Below, piece after piece: positions 13,642 through 33,989 of a stretch of DNA of 64,000 nt; the stretch's first letter is position 1, and every line of letters starts with the position of its first letter. Origin of the DNA: Metaphire vulgaris (taxonomy: Eukaryota > Annelida > Clitellata > Crassiclitellata > Megascolecidae); contig CM030867.1 in NCBI GenBank assembly GCA_018105865.1, positions 11,907,758 to 11,971,757 of the forward strand, written 5' to 3'. The position numbers and the translations under genes are program-made. The notes under the pieces are model-generated. The model was not told the origin of the DNA. It saw only the letters and a list, made by a program, of their open reading frames with translations, and made no database searches.

Positions 13642-13819
13642 CAGTGGCGGCTCCAGGATTTGGCAATTGGGTGGGGGTGGGAGGTGGGCGTTTGGGTGGC
13701 AACTTCTAATCATGAGGGACCAAACCATTTGTTGATAGGTATGTAGTATTAAGTATAGGTTCCCAACAGGGGGCAGGCACTCATTTGGGGGCACGGGCCC
13801 CCTTGTGGAGCCGCCACTG
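13642..13819 (+). mobile_element. hAT-type MITE nested in an older copy
   Basis: Perfect family ends CAGTGGCGGCTCCAGG / TGTGGAGCCGCCACTG, with flanks GCCCCATG / ACCCCATG (7 of 8). The sequence on both sides (about 13545-13641 and 13820-13880) is an interrupted copy of the same family in opposite orientation, ending CCTGGAGCGGCCACTG. Confidence 0.8.
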
Positions 13820-13884
13820 ACCCCATGCTTTGATGTTGCCATCCCGCGCTCCACTTGCCAAATCCTGGAGCGGCCACTGCAGAG

Positions 13885-16536
13885 TCCAAAAAATTAGTGA
13901 GCAAACAGATGACAGATTCAAATTCAGAAGACAAGCACCGCAGTTTTCAGTTAAATTTACCTTGAATCGCAGAAATCACAATATTAATCCAGTCACTGTC
14001 AAAATTCCTTTATAGATTTCACAGACGAATACGAATTGTACACTAAATGTTTATAAACACGACAGAACAAACTACTCCGAAGACAGCAGGTGATATTTGG
14101 CCTAGTTATATTCAAATTACGCACCTGCCCGTTAGACACTCCTTCAATCTTGTACACTCTATTGATTTTACCTGCTTCTATCTGACCCCCCCCCCCACCA
14201 CCACACAACGAGCACTGATTTATACCTGAAACAGACGAATCATGACCAACGGTTTCTTCTGCCCCCCATCCTTTCTTAGTGTAAAAATAGGTACACTGTA
14301 TACAACCATAAGACATCATAGAATAATAATTCCAATTAACAAATGACGAAATGGAGCATTTACATCACCAGTCTGTTAAAATGCAGTTTAAATTGCATTT
14401 ACCATGTTTTGGCATTATTAGACTTTACTGATCTACAATCTGATTGTCTATTGTTATAGCGTTTTGGTTCTTTGCTCTATCAAACATATGTTGTCAATAA
14501 TTAATATAGTCATGTGTATGTTATTTGAACTTGATCTTAACTTGACATAATCAATAATTCCTCCTGTTGTCTTGCTTTGTGCTTACTGGTTTTTAACTGT
14601 CTTGTAGCAAAGTCCTTAAGATGGAATCATTATGACAGGACAAATATGTGTGAAAACATTAAACACTACAGTATGAATATGCACTGTTTGGCTATAAAGT
14701 CATCGGCATAAACTTATCCCTTTCCACTTCCCTAGTGTCTCAAAAATTGCGGAAGGAGCCAGCCTCATAGAAGTCTACGCCTATGCATAGAGACCATCAC
14801 AGCCTCAACATCTTAATCTTTAGTTGCAAGCACCACAACAGACGCATCCTTTGACCAACTACAGCAGAATCCTTTTAAAATCATTCCCTTAATTAAACAG
14901 ACCAGCGGTTCTAGCAATGCCATAAATCAAAAAATTAAAAGGAATGTAAGTCTTAGTCCTTTCCATCAATTGTAATATTGTAATCGTCAGTAAAGTGTAC
15001 CTAAAGTTGATACACAGTTATAAAATCAAATGATAACACTGAAACTAAATGAGAATGAAAATTTTCAGTTAACCCCTTAACTGGGGATCCCAGATATATC
15101 CATCCATTTTACATTGAGTTATACTTAAATACACGGTTAAGGGGTTAATAAAAAACATTAGTGCAATAGCAAATGTACTCGTGTTACATACGGATGAGAC
15201 AGCAGAGAATTAGATTCTGCATTAAAACACTACTCGACTCATTTGCATTGGAAATCACAGACTGTTAAGACGATGTCAAATTTCCAGTAGTACGCTTACA
15301 ACTCACACACTGTTTAAAATTCAACCAATACAACTAAGTAAATGCTCGACCTCTTTCACAAATCTACACAATCCTAACACTCGATAGCATCTTAACGCAT
15401 GCATTTACTGTTAGGAACTGCTGGTGACTTATTCATTAATCCCTTTCATCAGGGTCTTTTGTTACCATCTACAGAATGCCAGAAATAACACTGATCTGCC
15501 TAAACATCATTCGTGGAGTAATGGATACATGTATTTACAGAGTTTAAAATTCTAAACATCACAAGGCAGGCATCAGAAGACCTCGTCTTTGACAGAATTC
15601 TAACTAAACTTTTACCGGTTCTTTAACAACCACATAAAGGCACTGAATAAAAGCAGTGCAAGATGAAACAAAAACCATATTTCAAAGATTTAAAATAAAA
15701 ATTCAATGAAACTATCTACAAAGCTTAATTTTTACATTTATAATCATAAGATCCACCTGAAAAACAAAAGAAGTTGCATATTAAGCAGAACTACGAATAA
15801 CAGTTCTCCATCAAAATCACTGAAACTGGGCAATTATAATAAACTTAAACAGTTGCAAAATTTTACAGAACTTTAGAACTTTACAACTGATATTTCATTA
15901 ACGCCTGAATGCAAGACAGCAGCAATCAAATACTGCAATGCATCACGTCTTTCTACAACTTTTCTTTTACGCCAATAAACTGATTGGACGATTGGAACAA
16001 AATCAATTGAGACACTTAGTAATTGACATTATAGACCAATCAGCATTGTTATTAAACACAGCAAACAGAAATATGCCATTTCTATGCCAATGCATACTAA
16101 TAAGCAATGCACAAAAATATTCAACAGCTTATACAACATTTTCGACATGAACGTTTTTTGCTTGTCAGACTTCTTTTTCGGTAGAGACTTAATAACTCCT
16201 ACAAGATAACCACACACCCCAGATTTTCCCAACACCCCCCTAATTCACAATCCTAGAAATAACCCAGCCCTCCTATTCTGGCTTGGGACTGGTGGCGAAA
16301 TTTACGCAGAACAGGAAAATTTTCCGTGTGGGGGCATGGGGAGGGGAATAGTATGATACAAGAGAATGTCTGAAGTGAATTCAGCACATTTCTTTTTCTG
16401 GTCGACTTCCACTATAGAAGTGCTCCCTATCATGGAACTCTGGCTACACCACTGGTATAATCGTAAAATCATTTATATTAGCAAACGTACTATTATTTAC
16501 GCTGTGGTAGGATTGGAAATGGGCAGTCAATACTTA
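13885..16536. other. Intergenic, nothing recognised
   Basis: AT-rich sequence downstream of ZW10 with no long frame, RNA gene or clear repeat. It contains only short C runs near 14187 and one imperfect inverted repeat around 15076-15150 (TAACCCCTTAACTGGG ... GGTTAAGGGGTTA). Confidence 0.5.
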
Positions 16537-16542
16537 TTTATT
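16537..16542 (-). terminator. Candidate polyadenylation signal for ZW10
   Basis: AATAAA read on the minus strand, about 130 bp past the ZW10 stop codon at 16673. The position suits a short 3' UTR; no transcript evidence is available. Confidence 0.4.
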
Positions 16543-16672
16543 AACGTAATCTCATAATACTACCCTATCCCTCCCAAAAGTACTTGCTGGTTTTGCACAA
16601 ATCTCACGGCCAGCGCCGCCGTGGCCACGCCAATGTCTACTACAATTCATTTCACACTGATCACACACTTAA

Positions 16673-19600
16673 TTAGCACCTGTAAACCGACGGAGACCTT
16701 TTCAATTCTGTGAGAACGGCGCTTCTTCGCGACGTGTTTTCAAACATCGCCACCACCATCTTGGTTACCTCTGCCGCCGTGAAATGCATCGCCAGCGGTC
16801 CTTTTCCACCAGCCCAGTGGTCCGCTATGTCGGACAACGAAAAACCAAGGAACCGGACCAGTTCTCGGAACTTCATCCAGTTGGCGACGTTCTCCTGGAC
16901 GGTGACCTCGGTGTTCTTCGACGGCGAGACCTCGGCTGGAAAGAGGCCGCCGGCCGAATCCTGGATGTAGGACATCACCTTCTGGAGGTGTTGGCAGTCT
17001 TCCATGCTGAACTCCTCGATCCCCGTCACTGATTCGATGATGTCCTTAAGTGCCGAGTTCAACAGACTCCCTGCAAACGCACGCCGACAAAATAAACACA
17101 CCGGACTATGAAACAGTGGTGGCTTCAGGATTTGGCTAGTGGACGGTCGTTGGGCTGGCAGCTGCTAGGCATGGGGTCCAACTATTTCATATCATAAACC
17201 TGGATTAGTCTAATTGCTTAGAACTATAGTGCATTAAATTATGGGGGCCGGGAATTCAATAGGGGGCACAGGCCCCCTGTGGAGCAGCCTCTGCTAAGAA
17301 AACAAACTATGATCTTTTAATATTTTATTCAGTAATGCCAAAATAGCATTCTAGAATATCAAACAGGCTCCTTATCTTTAACAGATTTGCTCAGATTTGT
17401 ACAAATTTCAGTATTTCAGATCAGGTTTTACAGTGTATTTGGACTAATCGCATGTAAGCAGGTTTGGATTTGCTGGGGTGGGGTTGTGGGGTTGGACCCG
17501 GGGTGGGGGTTGTGGAAGTTGGACCCCTAGCTAACTTTGCAACCCTCCCAAAAATCGCTTTATATCTGGTACATGCAGTTTCTGTCATGCATTTAATTTC
17601 AGTCCTCAACCCCCTCCCCAGCTCAAATTTAACAACTCCAACACTGCATGTAGGTCCTATAGGGATTCTGGCAGAGGCAATATCATTGAAGGACGTCTGT
17701 TAACCCTAATCATGCTGATTTATTTCTGTATGGAAGATACAATAGTTGCCCAATGTTCCAGATGATGGGACGGGAGGGTTGAAGTGTAAGTAAGATACAA
17801 GAACTATCAGGCACCGATTGCTTTGCAGTAGATGTTGGTCGGTAGGACCGTTCGCCAGATGTCGCCAATCTGTTCCAGTTGATGCATCATCTCTTGAACG
17901 GCGTCCATAGTGCTGTGACCACTGTCGTCGGCAGCGCACACGAAGCCTACATAGATCCACAAACCACAACAACAAGAGCACTGCCATCAGCTTAAGGCTT
18001 CACGTTTGTGACATTACGGGGTGGCACGTTGACATTTCCTGGTGAAAAAGTCTCAGACGAGCAAAAAACTCTCATTAAGGGATTCCTCTTAGTTCTCACA
18101 TTCACTTATTCACATTCACTTATTCTCTTCACTTATGCTTGACACTACGTCAAGTTGTGATGGAAATTGTCACATTCTTTGCTTTCAAATAGAATTGCCA
18201 CTGATCCTGCTGAAGGCTGAATCTAATGATTTCTCACATAAAAATTTCTCACATTTCTATCATGCGTAGAAATATAAGAGGTGCTATACAAGTGGCGTGT
18301 TAAATCTGTAAAATTCCAATTATAAAACAAAAATCTTGCAGTGTTACCAGTCGCGTCGTCCAAATTGTCGCACATTTCCTTCTGTTTCAATTCCACGTGC
18401 TGTCCGAAACCCTCGTTTCCGAGGCGTCGGATTTTCGTGACCAAGAATCCCAGTTGTGACTTCTGGGCTTCAGCTTCTGCCCGCTCGCGGCTTTCACTCG
18501 GAGTGTCTGGAGCGAGGATCTCTTTACGGAATACCTTTTCGATGGTGATCAGGTGATGGGCGACAAACATGCAGTTGTTGTGATGCAGCGCTGAGACAAG
18601 AAAGCAAAACAACTGCAACAACTGTAGCTTAGGTTGAACAGTGGCACAGCATGGGTTTCAAATATAGGGGTGGCACGTTGACATTTCCTGGTGAAAAAGT
18701 CTCAGACGAGCAAAAAGTCTCTCATTAAGGGATTCCTCTTAGTTCTCACATTCACTTATTCTCTTCACTTATGCTACCTCCCTACCTACCTCCAGAATTT
18801 CTCAACGGTTTTGCGTCAATCTCATGGAGCATCATAGCTAGAATATGGGGAGGGCGTGAAGAGGTCCGACCGTGACCCTGTGGCTACGCCAATGCTTAGA
18901 AAGCTCCATTGATTGCTATGTTAATTCAGTCTAACCATCAAATCGCTGTTGCTTTTCAAAATAACCATTCACAAGACAATTCTGTAAACAAAACTAGATT
19001 ACAAACACAACCTCCTACTTACCGGCTACAAGAGGCATAGTTCGCACTTTTTCCTGGTGATGGAATGGAATCATGTCGCAGTACAGCTCAAACATACTGT
19101 GTACCGAACCGCACAGCTGCGATGCGCCCCTTCGACTCCCCACAGATGCCTCCTGCAGCGTATCGTATGCCAGACACACGAGACTACGTACTGGAGTACT
19201 GCAAAAACATTTCCAATGCATATATCGATAAGTGCTAACTGTGGTATTTTCCACAGATGGGAAGAGGCAACTGAACGGGGGGGGCTGTGCCCCTATTGAA
19301 TGCCTGGCCCATTTGGCCCCCATAATTAAGTGCACACATTCTGAATGTGCTGGTTTATGAAAATTGTTGGACCTTGCTTAGAAGTTGCCAACCCAACGGC
19401 CCCTCACTTGCCAAATGCTGGAGCCGCCACTGGGTAAGGGGGAATATTCCGGCCACTCTTTGCTAACTTGTCCATTCTTTATGTAGCGGGAGAAATAGCA
19501 CCACAGTTATCGGGCAAACAGAACAATCATCTATATTATTCTAATCAGACTAAATAGCCTAAAATGCAGTGAAGCCAATGATATTAACTGGTTTTGACTG

Positions 19601-21512
19601 TACTACTCAACAGATCACCATGAATCAATCAGAAATTGAATAATTATAAAATTAAGGAATGAAAAGGACCTCAGAGTTAAGTTTCTACATTACATTACGA
19701 AGCAGGCATCACTTGAATTTCAAATTTTGTGATTAGTACTTGTTCAAATGACAAAATTGTCGATTTTAAGTTCAGCGGGTTGCTCTGAGTGAAACACAAT
19801 GCTAGTTCTAGTTACCTTATCTGACATGTTGGCAGTTTGTAGTTGGCAGTTCTGACGTTCTCTTTGCACTGCTTCACAAACTGCTCCGTTCGACGCTCCG
19901 TCGTTCCTTCGGCAGTCCCAGCGGATGGTCGACCGAGATAGGTCTGAAGTCCGCAAGGTCAGAGGTCACGAAATCGTGCGCCTTTTTCAGCAGCTCCTGG
20001 CTCTTCACCTGACCGAAATGAGTCCCGACCGTATCGAGGAACTCCGCAAGCGGCGACCGCTCGGCCGGCAGCAGCTTAAGGCGAGACATCGTCGCCTCGA
20101 ACACCTCGGTCGCTTTGACTATCTGGTCGTAGGTCACCCACTGAGTTCCCGCCTTTTGCAGCGTCTGCGAAAGGCACTCCATGTAGACCGCGTCGAACAG
20201 GCGGTTGCTGACGACACCGCCGATCAGTTCCATAAGTGTCGTCACCTTTTTGGCTCTTGACACGACGACGCCGATCCTCGACATCGGGCGGTCGAGAAAC
20301 TGGAACACCTGTTCGATCTTCTGGAAAGCCTGCATCGGCGGGACGGTCGCCGGGCGCTGTACCGTCTGCGCGGTCACGTGGGCAACGTACCTGTCTGCCT
20401 CGTCTACGACCTGCAGCATCGTTCCCTGATATCGGACGAATTTCCGAACGAAATGCGTCAAGAGCAGGTCGCAGAATCCATCGATCTGTACGCTCAGGAG
20501 ATCGAGATTCTCCATCGTCTGAATCAGCGCAGAGGAAACATCTTTCTGCCAGTACAAGAGACTCAGATCGAGGCTGGCGGTCGCAGGTCGAGCGCCCTGA
20601 AAGACTGTCCTCGAAGGGAGATGCCACCTAACAACTCGGTCCCAAGTCTCGACCAGGCTGCACACCGCTCCCTGCCGTACGATAGACAGGTCGGTCTGGA
20701 GTACCTTTGCCGCCTTGTGTTCAAATTCTTCCTCCAAGTTCATGGCGGAAATAAGGCTTTGAGCTTCTTCCAGGCTTGCCGAAATGTCCTGGTATCGCTG
20801 GAGCTGAATATTGGTTTCCACGGATCGAAGAAGTTGATTAACGTGAACAATCCTCTTCAGCGATTCGATCATCTTGTCGTAGCGGTCGAGGTGTGTGGTG
20901 TGCTTTTCAATATCGTCAAAATTAGGTTTCACCTTAACACACAGACCGTTAAACTTACACATCAACAACAGAGTCAATGTAATCAAATTCTCATCAGCAT
21001 ATTAAACAAACCATTTAGAAAATATTTCAAGGAAAATCTGCTAATAATTTTAATGCAAGATTTATTGTCATTTAATTAATGCTGCTATCAAGCATCAAAA
21101 TACTTCAGGAACCTTTAGAAACTTCATAATATTCTCTAATCTGCATACATTTTTAACAAGATCACTAAGAAATGATATTTGATAACGATGTTACTAGTAA
21201 CTACTAGACTGTAAACAACTGTTTACAGTCTAGCTACTGTAACTGTAACTAGACCGTAAAGAAGCCACTCACCTGTCTCAGTTGTTGAATTAGCAACTCA
21301 ATTGATGACAGTCGAGCAGTGACGTCATCGATTAGTTGCGCTGTGACTCTGCGCAGAGCAAAGACGTTGCTCTGTTGACGACAGAGCAGCTCACTTATGC
21401 GGCTCTGAATTATGCCGAATTCTTTGATAAGAAGCGAAAGCAGAGAGGATACGTCGTTTGGAGCGGAAATTCTAACACTAGGTAGGATCCTATAAAGGAA
21501 ACAGTGGCACAT
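16673..21512 (-). CDS. ZW10: ZW10 kinetochore/Golgi-ER tethering protein (6 exons)
   Basis: ZW10 is the RZZ-complex subunit that recruits dynein to kinetochores and also serves the NRZ tether in Golgi-to-ER traffic. Exons on the minus strand: 21273-21512, 19816-20932, 19023-19198, 18348-18590, 17815-17946 and 16673-17070. All junctions are GT/AG and phases agree. Family landmarks are KLPTCQIS, ALHHNNCMFVAHHL, VLPTNIYCKAIG, NWMKFRELV and ADHWAGGKGPLA, in the order of vertebrate ZW10. The sum is about 768 codons, close to the human protein. The start is the last ATG of an ATG repeat at 21512; a separate upstream start exon cannot be excluded. One frame break lies in exon 2 between about 19875 and 19960: reading leaves the frame of DLADFRPIS and resumes one base off at TTERRTEQF. 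A very short intron there is less likely. No other ZW10 copy is visible in the window. Confidence 0.92.
17114..17293 (+). mobile_element. Degenerate hAT-type MITE just upstream of ZW10 exon 6
   Basis: Starts CAGTGGTGGCTTCAGGATTTGG and ends GGAGCAGCCTCTG. Flanking 8-mers CTATGAAA / CTAAGAAA match at 7 of 8. It lies in the last ZW10 intron, 43 bp from the acceptor. Confidence 0.7.
18018..18139 (+). repeat. Direct repeat copy 1 flanking ZW10 exon 4
   Basis: GGGGTGGCACGTTGACATTT... through ACTTATGCT. It is nearly identical to 18667-18775 apart from a 14-bp internal duplication (CACATTCACTTATT) and a few bases. Confidence 0.85.
18667..18775 (+). repeat. Direct repeat copy 2 flanking ZW10 exon 4
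   Basis: The second copy of the repeat at 18018-18139. ZW10 exon 4 (18348-18590) lies between the two. Confidence 0.85.
19268..19432 (-). mobile_element. CAGTGGCGGCTCCA-family MITE, truncated at left
   Basis: Ends GCTGGAGCCGCCACTG and shares CTTAGAAGTTGCCA and the TGGCCCCCATAATTA interior with other copies. It lies in a ZW10 intron. Confidence 0.65.
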
Positions 21513-21554
21513 CATCATCATCATCATCATCATCAACATCATCATCATCATCTG

Positions 21555-21640
21555 ATAGGGCACATTTAGCCACGCTGCAAAAAAATACAGCATCCCACCA
21601 AATTTTGACCCCTCACCTGCTCTGAAGTGTTGTGCAAACA
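21555..21640 (+). repeat. Direct repeat copy 1 (AGCATCCCACCAAATTTTGA)
   Basis: About 85 bp, repeated at 21903-21987 with few differences; the two copies flank the SINE. The kinesin 3' frame runs into the second copy, so coding there is doubtful. Confidence 0.8.
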
Positions 21641-21719
21641 ATTGCGATATAGTATAATATAATATAATTAAACTAAACTTAAATTAAATAAACTAATAAT
21701 ATATTGCTACTGACTTTTA

Positions 21720-21836
21720 TGTTACAACCACCCTCTAGTGAGCAAGGCTGAGTCGACCTTAGGGGATCCTATGGGGATTGAACCTGTTTCGTCAGCGTGC
21801 CTGCCCAACGTCTAACCACTTGTGCCATCTGCCCGC
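21720..21836 (-). mobile_element. tRNA-derived SINE
   Basis: On the minus strand the head has A-box-like GTGGCACAAGTGGTTAGA and a B box GGTTCAATCCC, followed by CCTAAGGTCGACTCAGCCTT. The body matches the SINE at 52622-52915. It lies between kinesin and ZW10 and is flanked by two copies of another repeat. Confidence 0.75.
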
Positions 21837-21902
21837 AGGGCCCATTATTTTGAGTTCCTTTTTAAGCAGAGGCCCAGACAAAGTGGGTCCTCCTCTGCTA
21901 GG

Positions 21903-21987
21903 GGTACATTTAGCCACACTGAGAAAAATACAGCATCCCACCAAATTTTGACCCCTCGTCTGTTCTGAAGTGTTATGCAAACAATTG
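21903..21987 (+). repeat. Direct repeat copy 2
   Basis: The partner of 21555-21640. Confidence 0.8.
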
Positions 21988-22045
21988 TGAGGCAATGCTT
22001 TGAAATCACAAGATTAAAAATGTCGTACTTTTGTCGTATTCTTAC

Positions 22046-31854
<9,809 letters not shown>

Positions 31855-31890
31855 TTTCAAGTTGATTGAACAAGAAATAGCAGTTCACTT
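31855..31890 (-). other. 5' UTR part of kinesin start exon
   Basis: A polypyrimidine-AG acceptor ends at 31891, and an in-frame TGA lies between it and the ATG at 31854. The start codon is therefore well supported and at least one non-coding exon lies upstream. The likely first exon and promoter are in the CpG-rich stretch 32500-32850. Confidence 0.55.
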
Positions 31891-32499
31891 CTGTAAAGCC
31901 AGTCCACAGTCAATTCAACAGACGATCAAAAGTGTTTTGTCTTCATATGACACTTGCATGACCTTCAAACAAAAAGAAATCCAACATATTTATTGCTTTG
32001 TGCTATGTATATTAATAATAATATTAACTATGCATTTTCATAGCACCATTGTAAATGGTGCTATAACATGGCCTTGACTTTTCTATCTTGAGACCTTAAT
32101 AGACTAATTTTCTTACTAATTGCAAGCCTGTTTGAACCGGGAAGCTATGGACAGTTCAAAATATCCAAATATAAGCTTATTATTAAGTTTTTCTAAGCAA
32201 AATAATCGTCAAAAATTTCGGGTCGACTAAGTCACAGCTAGGCAAGGGTCCCGACTTGGCTGTCTAAATCTGGCAGTATTTATAAATTCTTCAACTGTGT
32301 AGATCCAGGTACAAAAGTTCCTATTAAAACCATGCGAGTTTTACACTTTAATATGGAAACTGGCGCTACAGCATTCATCAGTATTTGGCTCTGTTCCAAA
32401 CAGTTCTACTGAAGGAGAAAGTGTGCGCTGATAATAATGATGATAATAATAATAACAAATACCTAGCATCTCGTGTCGACAGGAAACTTTCTACGTCTT

Positions 32500-32850
32500 C
32501 ACTTCATTATAATAGTTGCGGTCTCTAACTTTTATCCACAAAGTACGAATTACTTTCGTTAGCCTCTTCTCAAAAGTGATAACAAAGTAACGACAGACAA
32601 AGCCCCCGTCAGAATCTTCGACCAGCACCGCTCGACCAGTCTCCGCACAAACTTTAAAAGTCTCAGCCGCTCAGTCTCAGTCCCTTAAGCCGAAAATCTC
32701 AATGCCCTTGACCGTGATCGACGTCTGAAGGCTTTCCGGGCATCCTGTCAACCCTCGAATTTCGCAGTTAGACTCGCCCGCTGGGCGCCATTTTACTTCT
32801 GTTCACGACGTCGCGCCGCCTGGCGAATGCACGAGTATCTATAGTTCTGT
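32500..32850. promoter_or_regulatory. GC/CpG-rich segment, candidate kinesin promoter
   Basis: A CpG-rich island inside AT-rich surroundings, upstream of the kinesin start exon. On the minus strand it contains AAAATGGCGCCC, a YY1-like core. It lies between the divergently oriented kinesin and the 5-kb coiled-coil gene. The promoter role is inference from position and composition. Confidence 0.4.
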
Positions 32851-33595
32851 GCATCCAAAGTTTCCAAACCTGGCAACAAAATCTTATTCATAAATCTAAT
32901 TTCTTAACTATGTCTCATCAAACAGAAACGGAATTATTTCGGCAGATTGCGCCACGTAAATCCGTTCTTTTGTCTAAACTTTATCATAATGTATCTTTAA
33001 TAAAACAAAACGTGAATAAATCCGAATCATCTTCATCATCATCATAATTGCTCTCTGCCAACTCATTAGTGGCAATAGCTAGTCAGAAAACATTTCCAGG
33101 CCTTTTTGTCAAATGTTAATTTTCCTCCTTCTGCAATTGTCAGTTGTCTTTCTTTGAAATCTTCTTTTATGTTGTCTATCCATTTTTTAAGTCCGATTAT
33201 GGAAGACTATTAGGCCTGTGCAATCCAAAGCCAAATAATTGTTTTCGTAACAATAAAAGCCGTACGTCATAAGAGCATTAACCAACTTAATTATAAGGTA
33301 ACTCGAAGTGCAACAGATTTATTGATTACTAATAATTAGACCATTTTAGTAGCGCTTGCGTACTGTGGACATTATCTGCATGCCTCTAAACGGACCTATG
33401 CATTAATAAAGTCAAGACAATTCGATGATATCAATGAAGCATTAAATAATTATCTACGCATCATTGCTTATCAACGGACTTGGAAATATTGTGAAAATCT
33501 TGATGTTCCGAGCTCCGTTGATGTAGATATTTTGACGTCACACAGAAATCCGATTCGATTTGAAGAATAAATAGGAAGGAAGTCGTAGTTAGGGG

Positions 33596-33600
<5 letters not shown>

Positions 33601-33673
<73 letters not shown>
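33601..33673. repeat. (GA)n microsatellite upstream of the coiled-coil gene
   Basis: A pure GA dinucleotide run of about 73 bp, roughly 200 bp before the open frame of the large plus-strand gene. GA tracts can act as GAGA-type promoter elements; here that is only a possibility. Confidence 0.9.
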
Positions 33674-33675
<2 letters not shown>

Positions 33676-33989
33676 GTTTAAATCATGAATGCAGTTACAT
33701 GAATCTCTCTCCTTCGTCTGTCTGGATACTCGCCTCGACTGGCGTTTGAGTTTCTGGGACGCTTGATTCGTCCGAAGAAGATGGTCACGAAGCGTGACAG
33801 TTTTGCGGCATCCATCGGTCATTCTCGGTGTCTGGGGGTTGACGGACTGCCGGGGTCTCCGCCTCCTCTAGTTGCCGCCATCATGCAGCAGTCATCGTCG
33901 TCGTCGTCGAAACGAATACAATCGACACCAAGCGACATCAACGCCCAAAATCCAGTATATTCGACGCAGTTGACACAACCGGTGACCTG

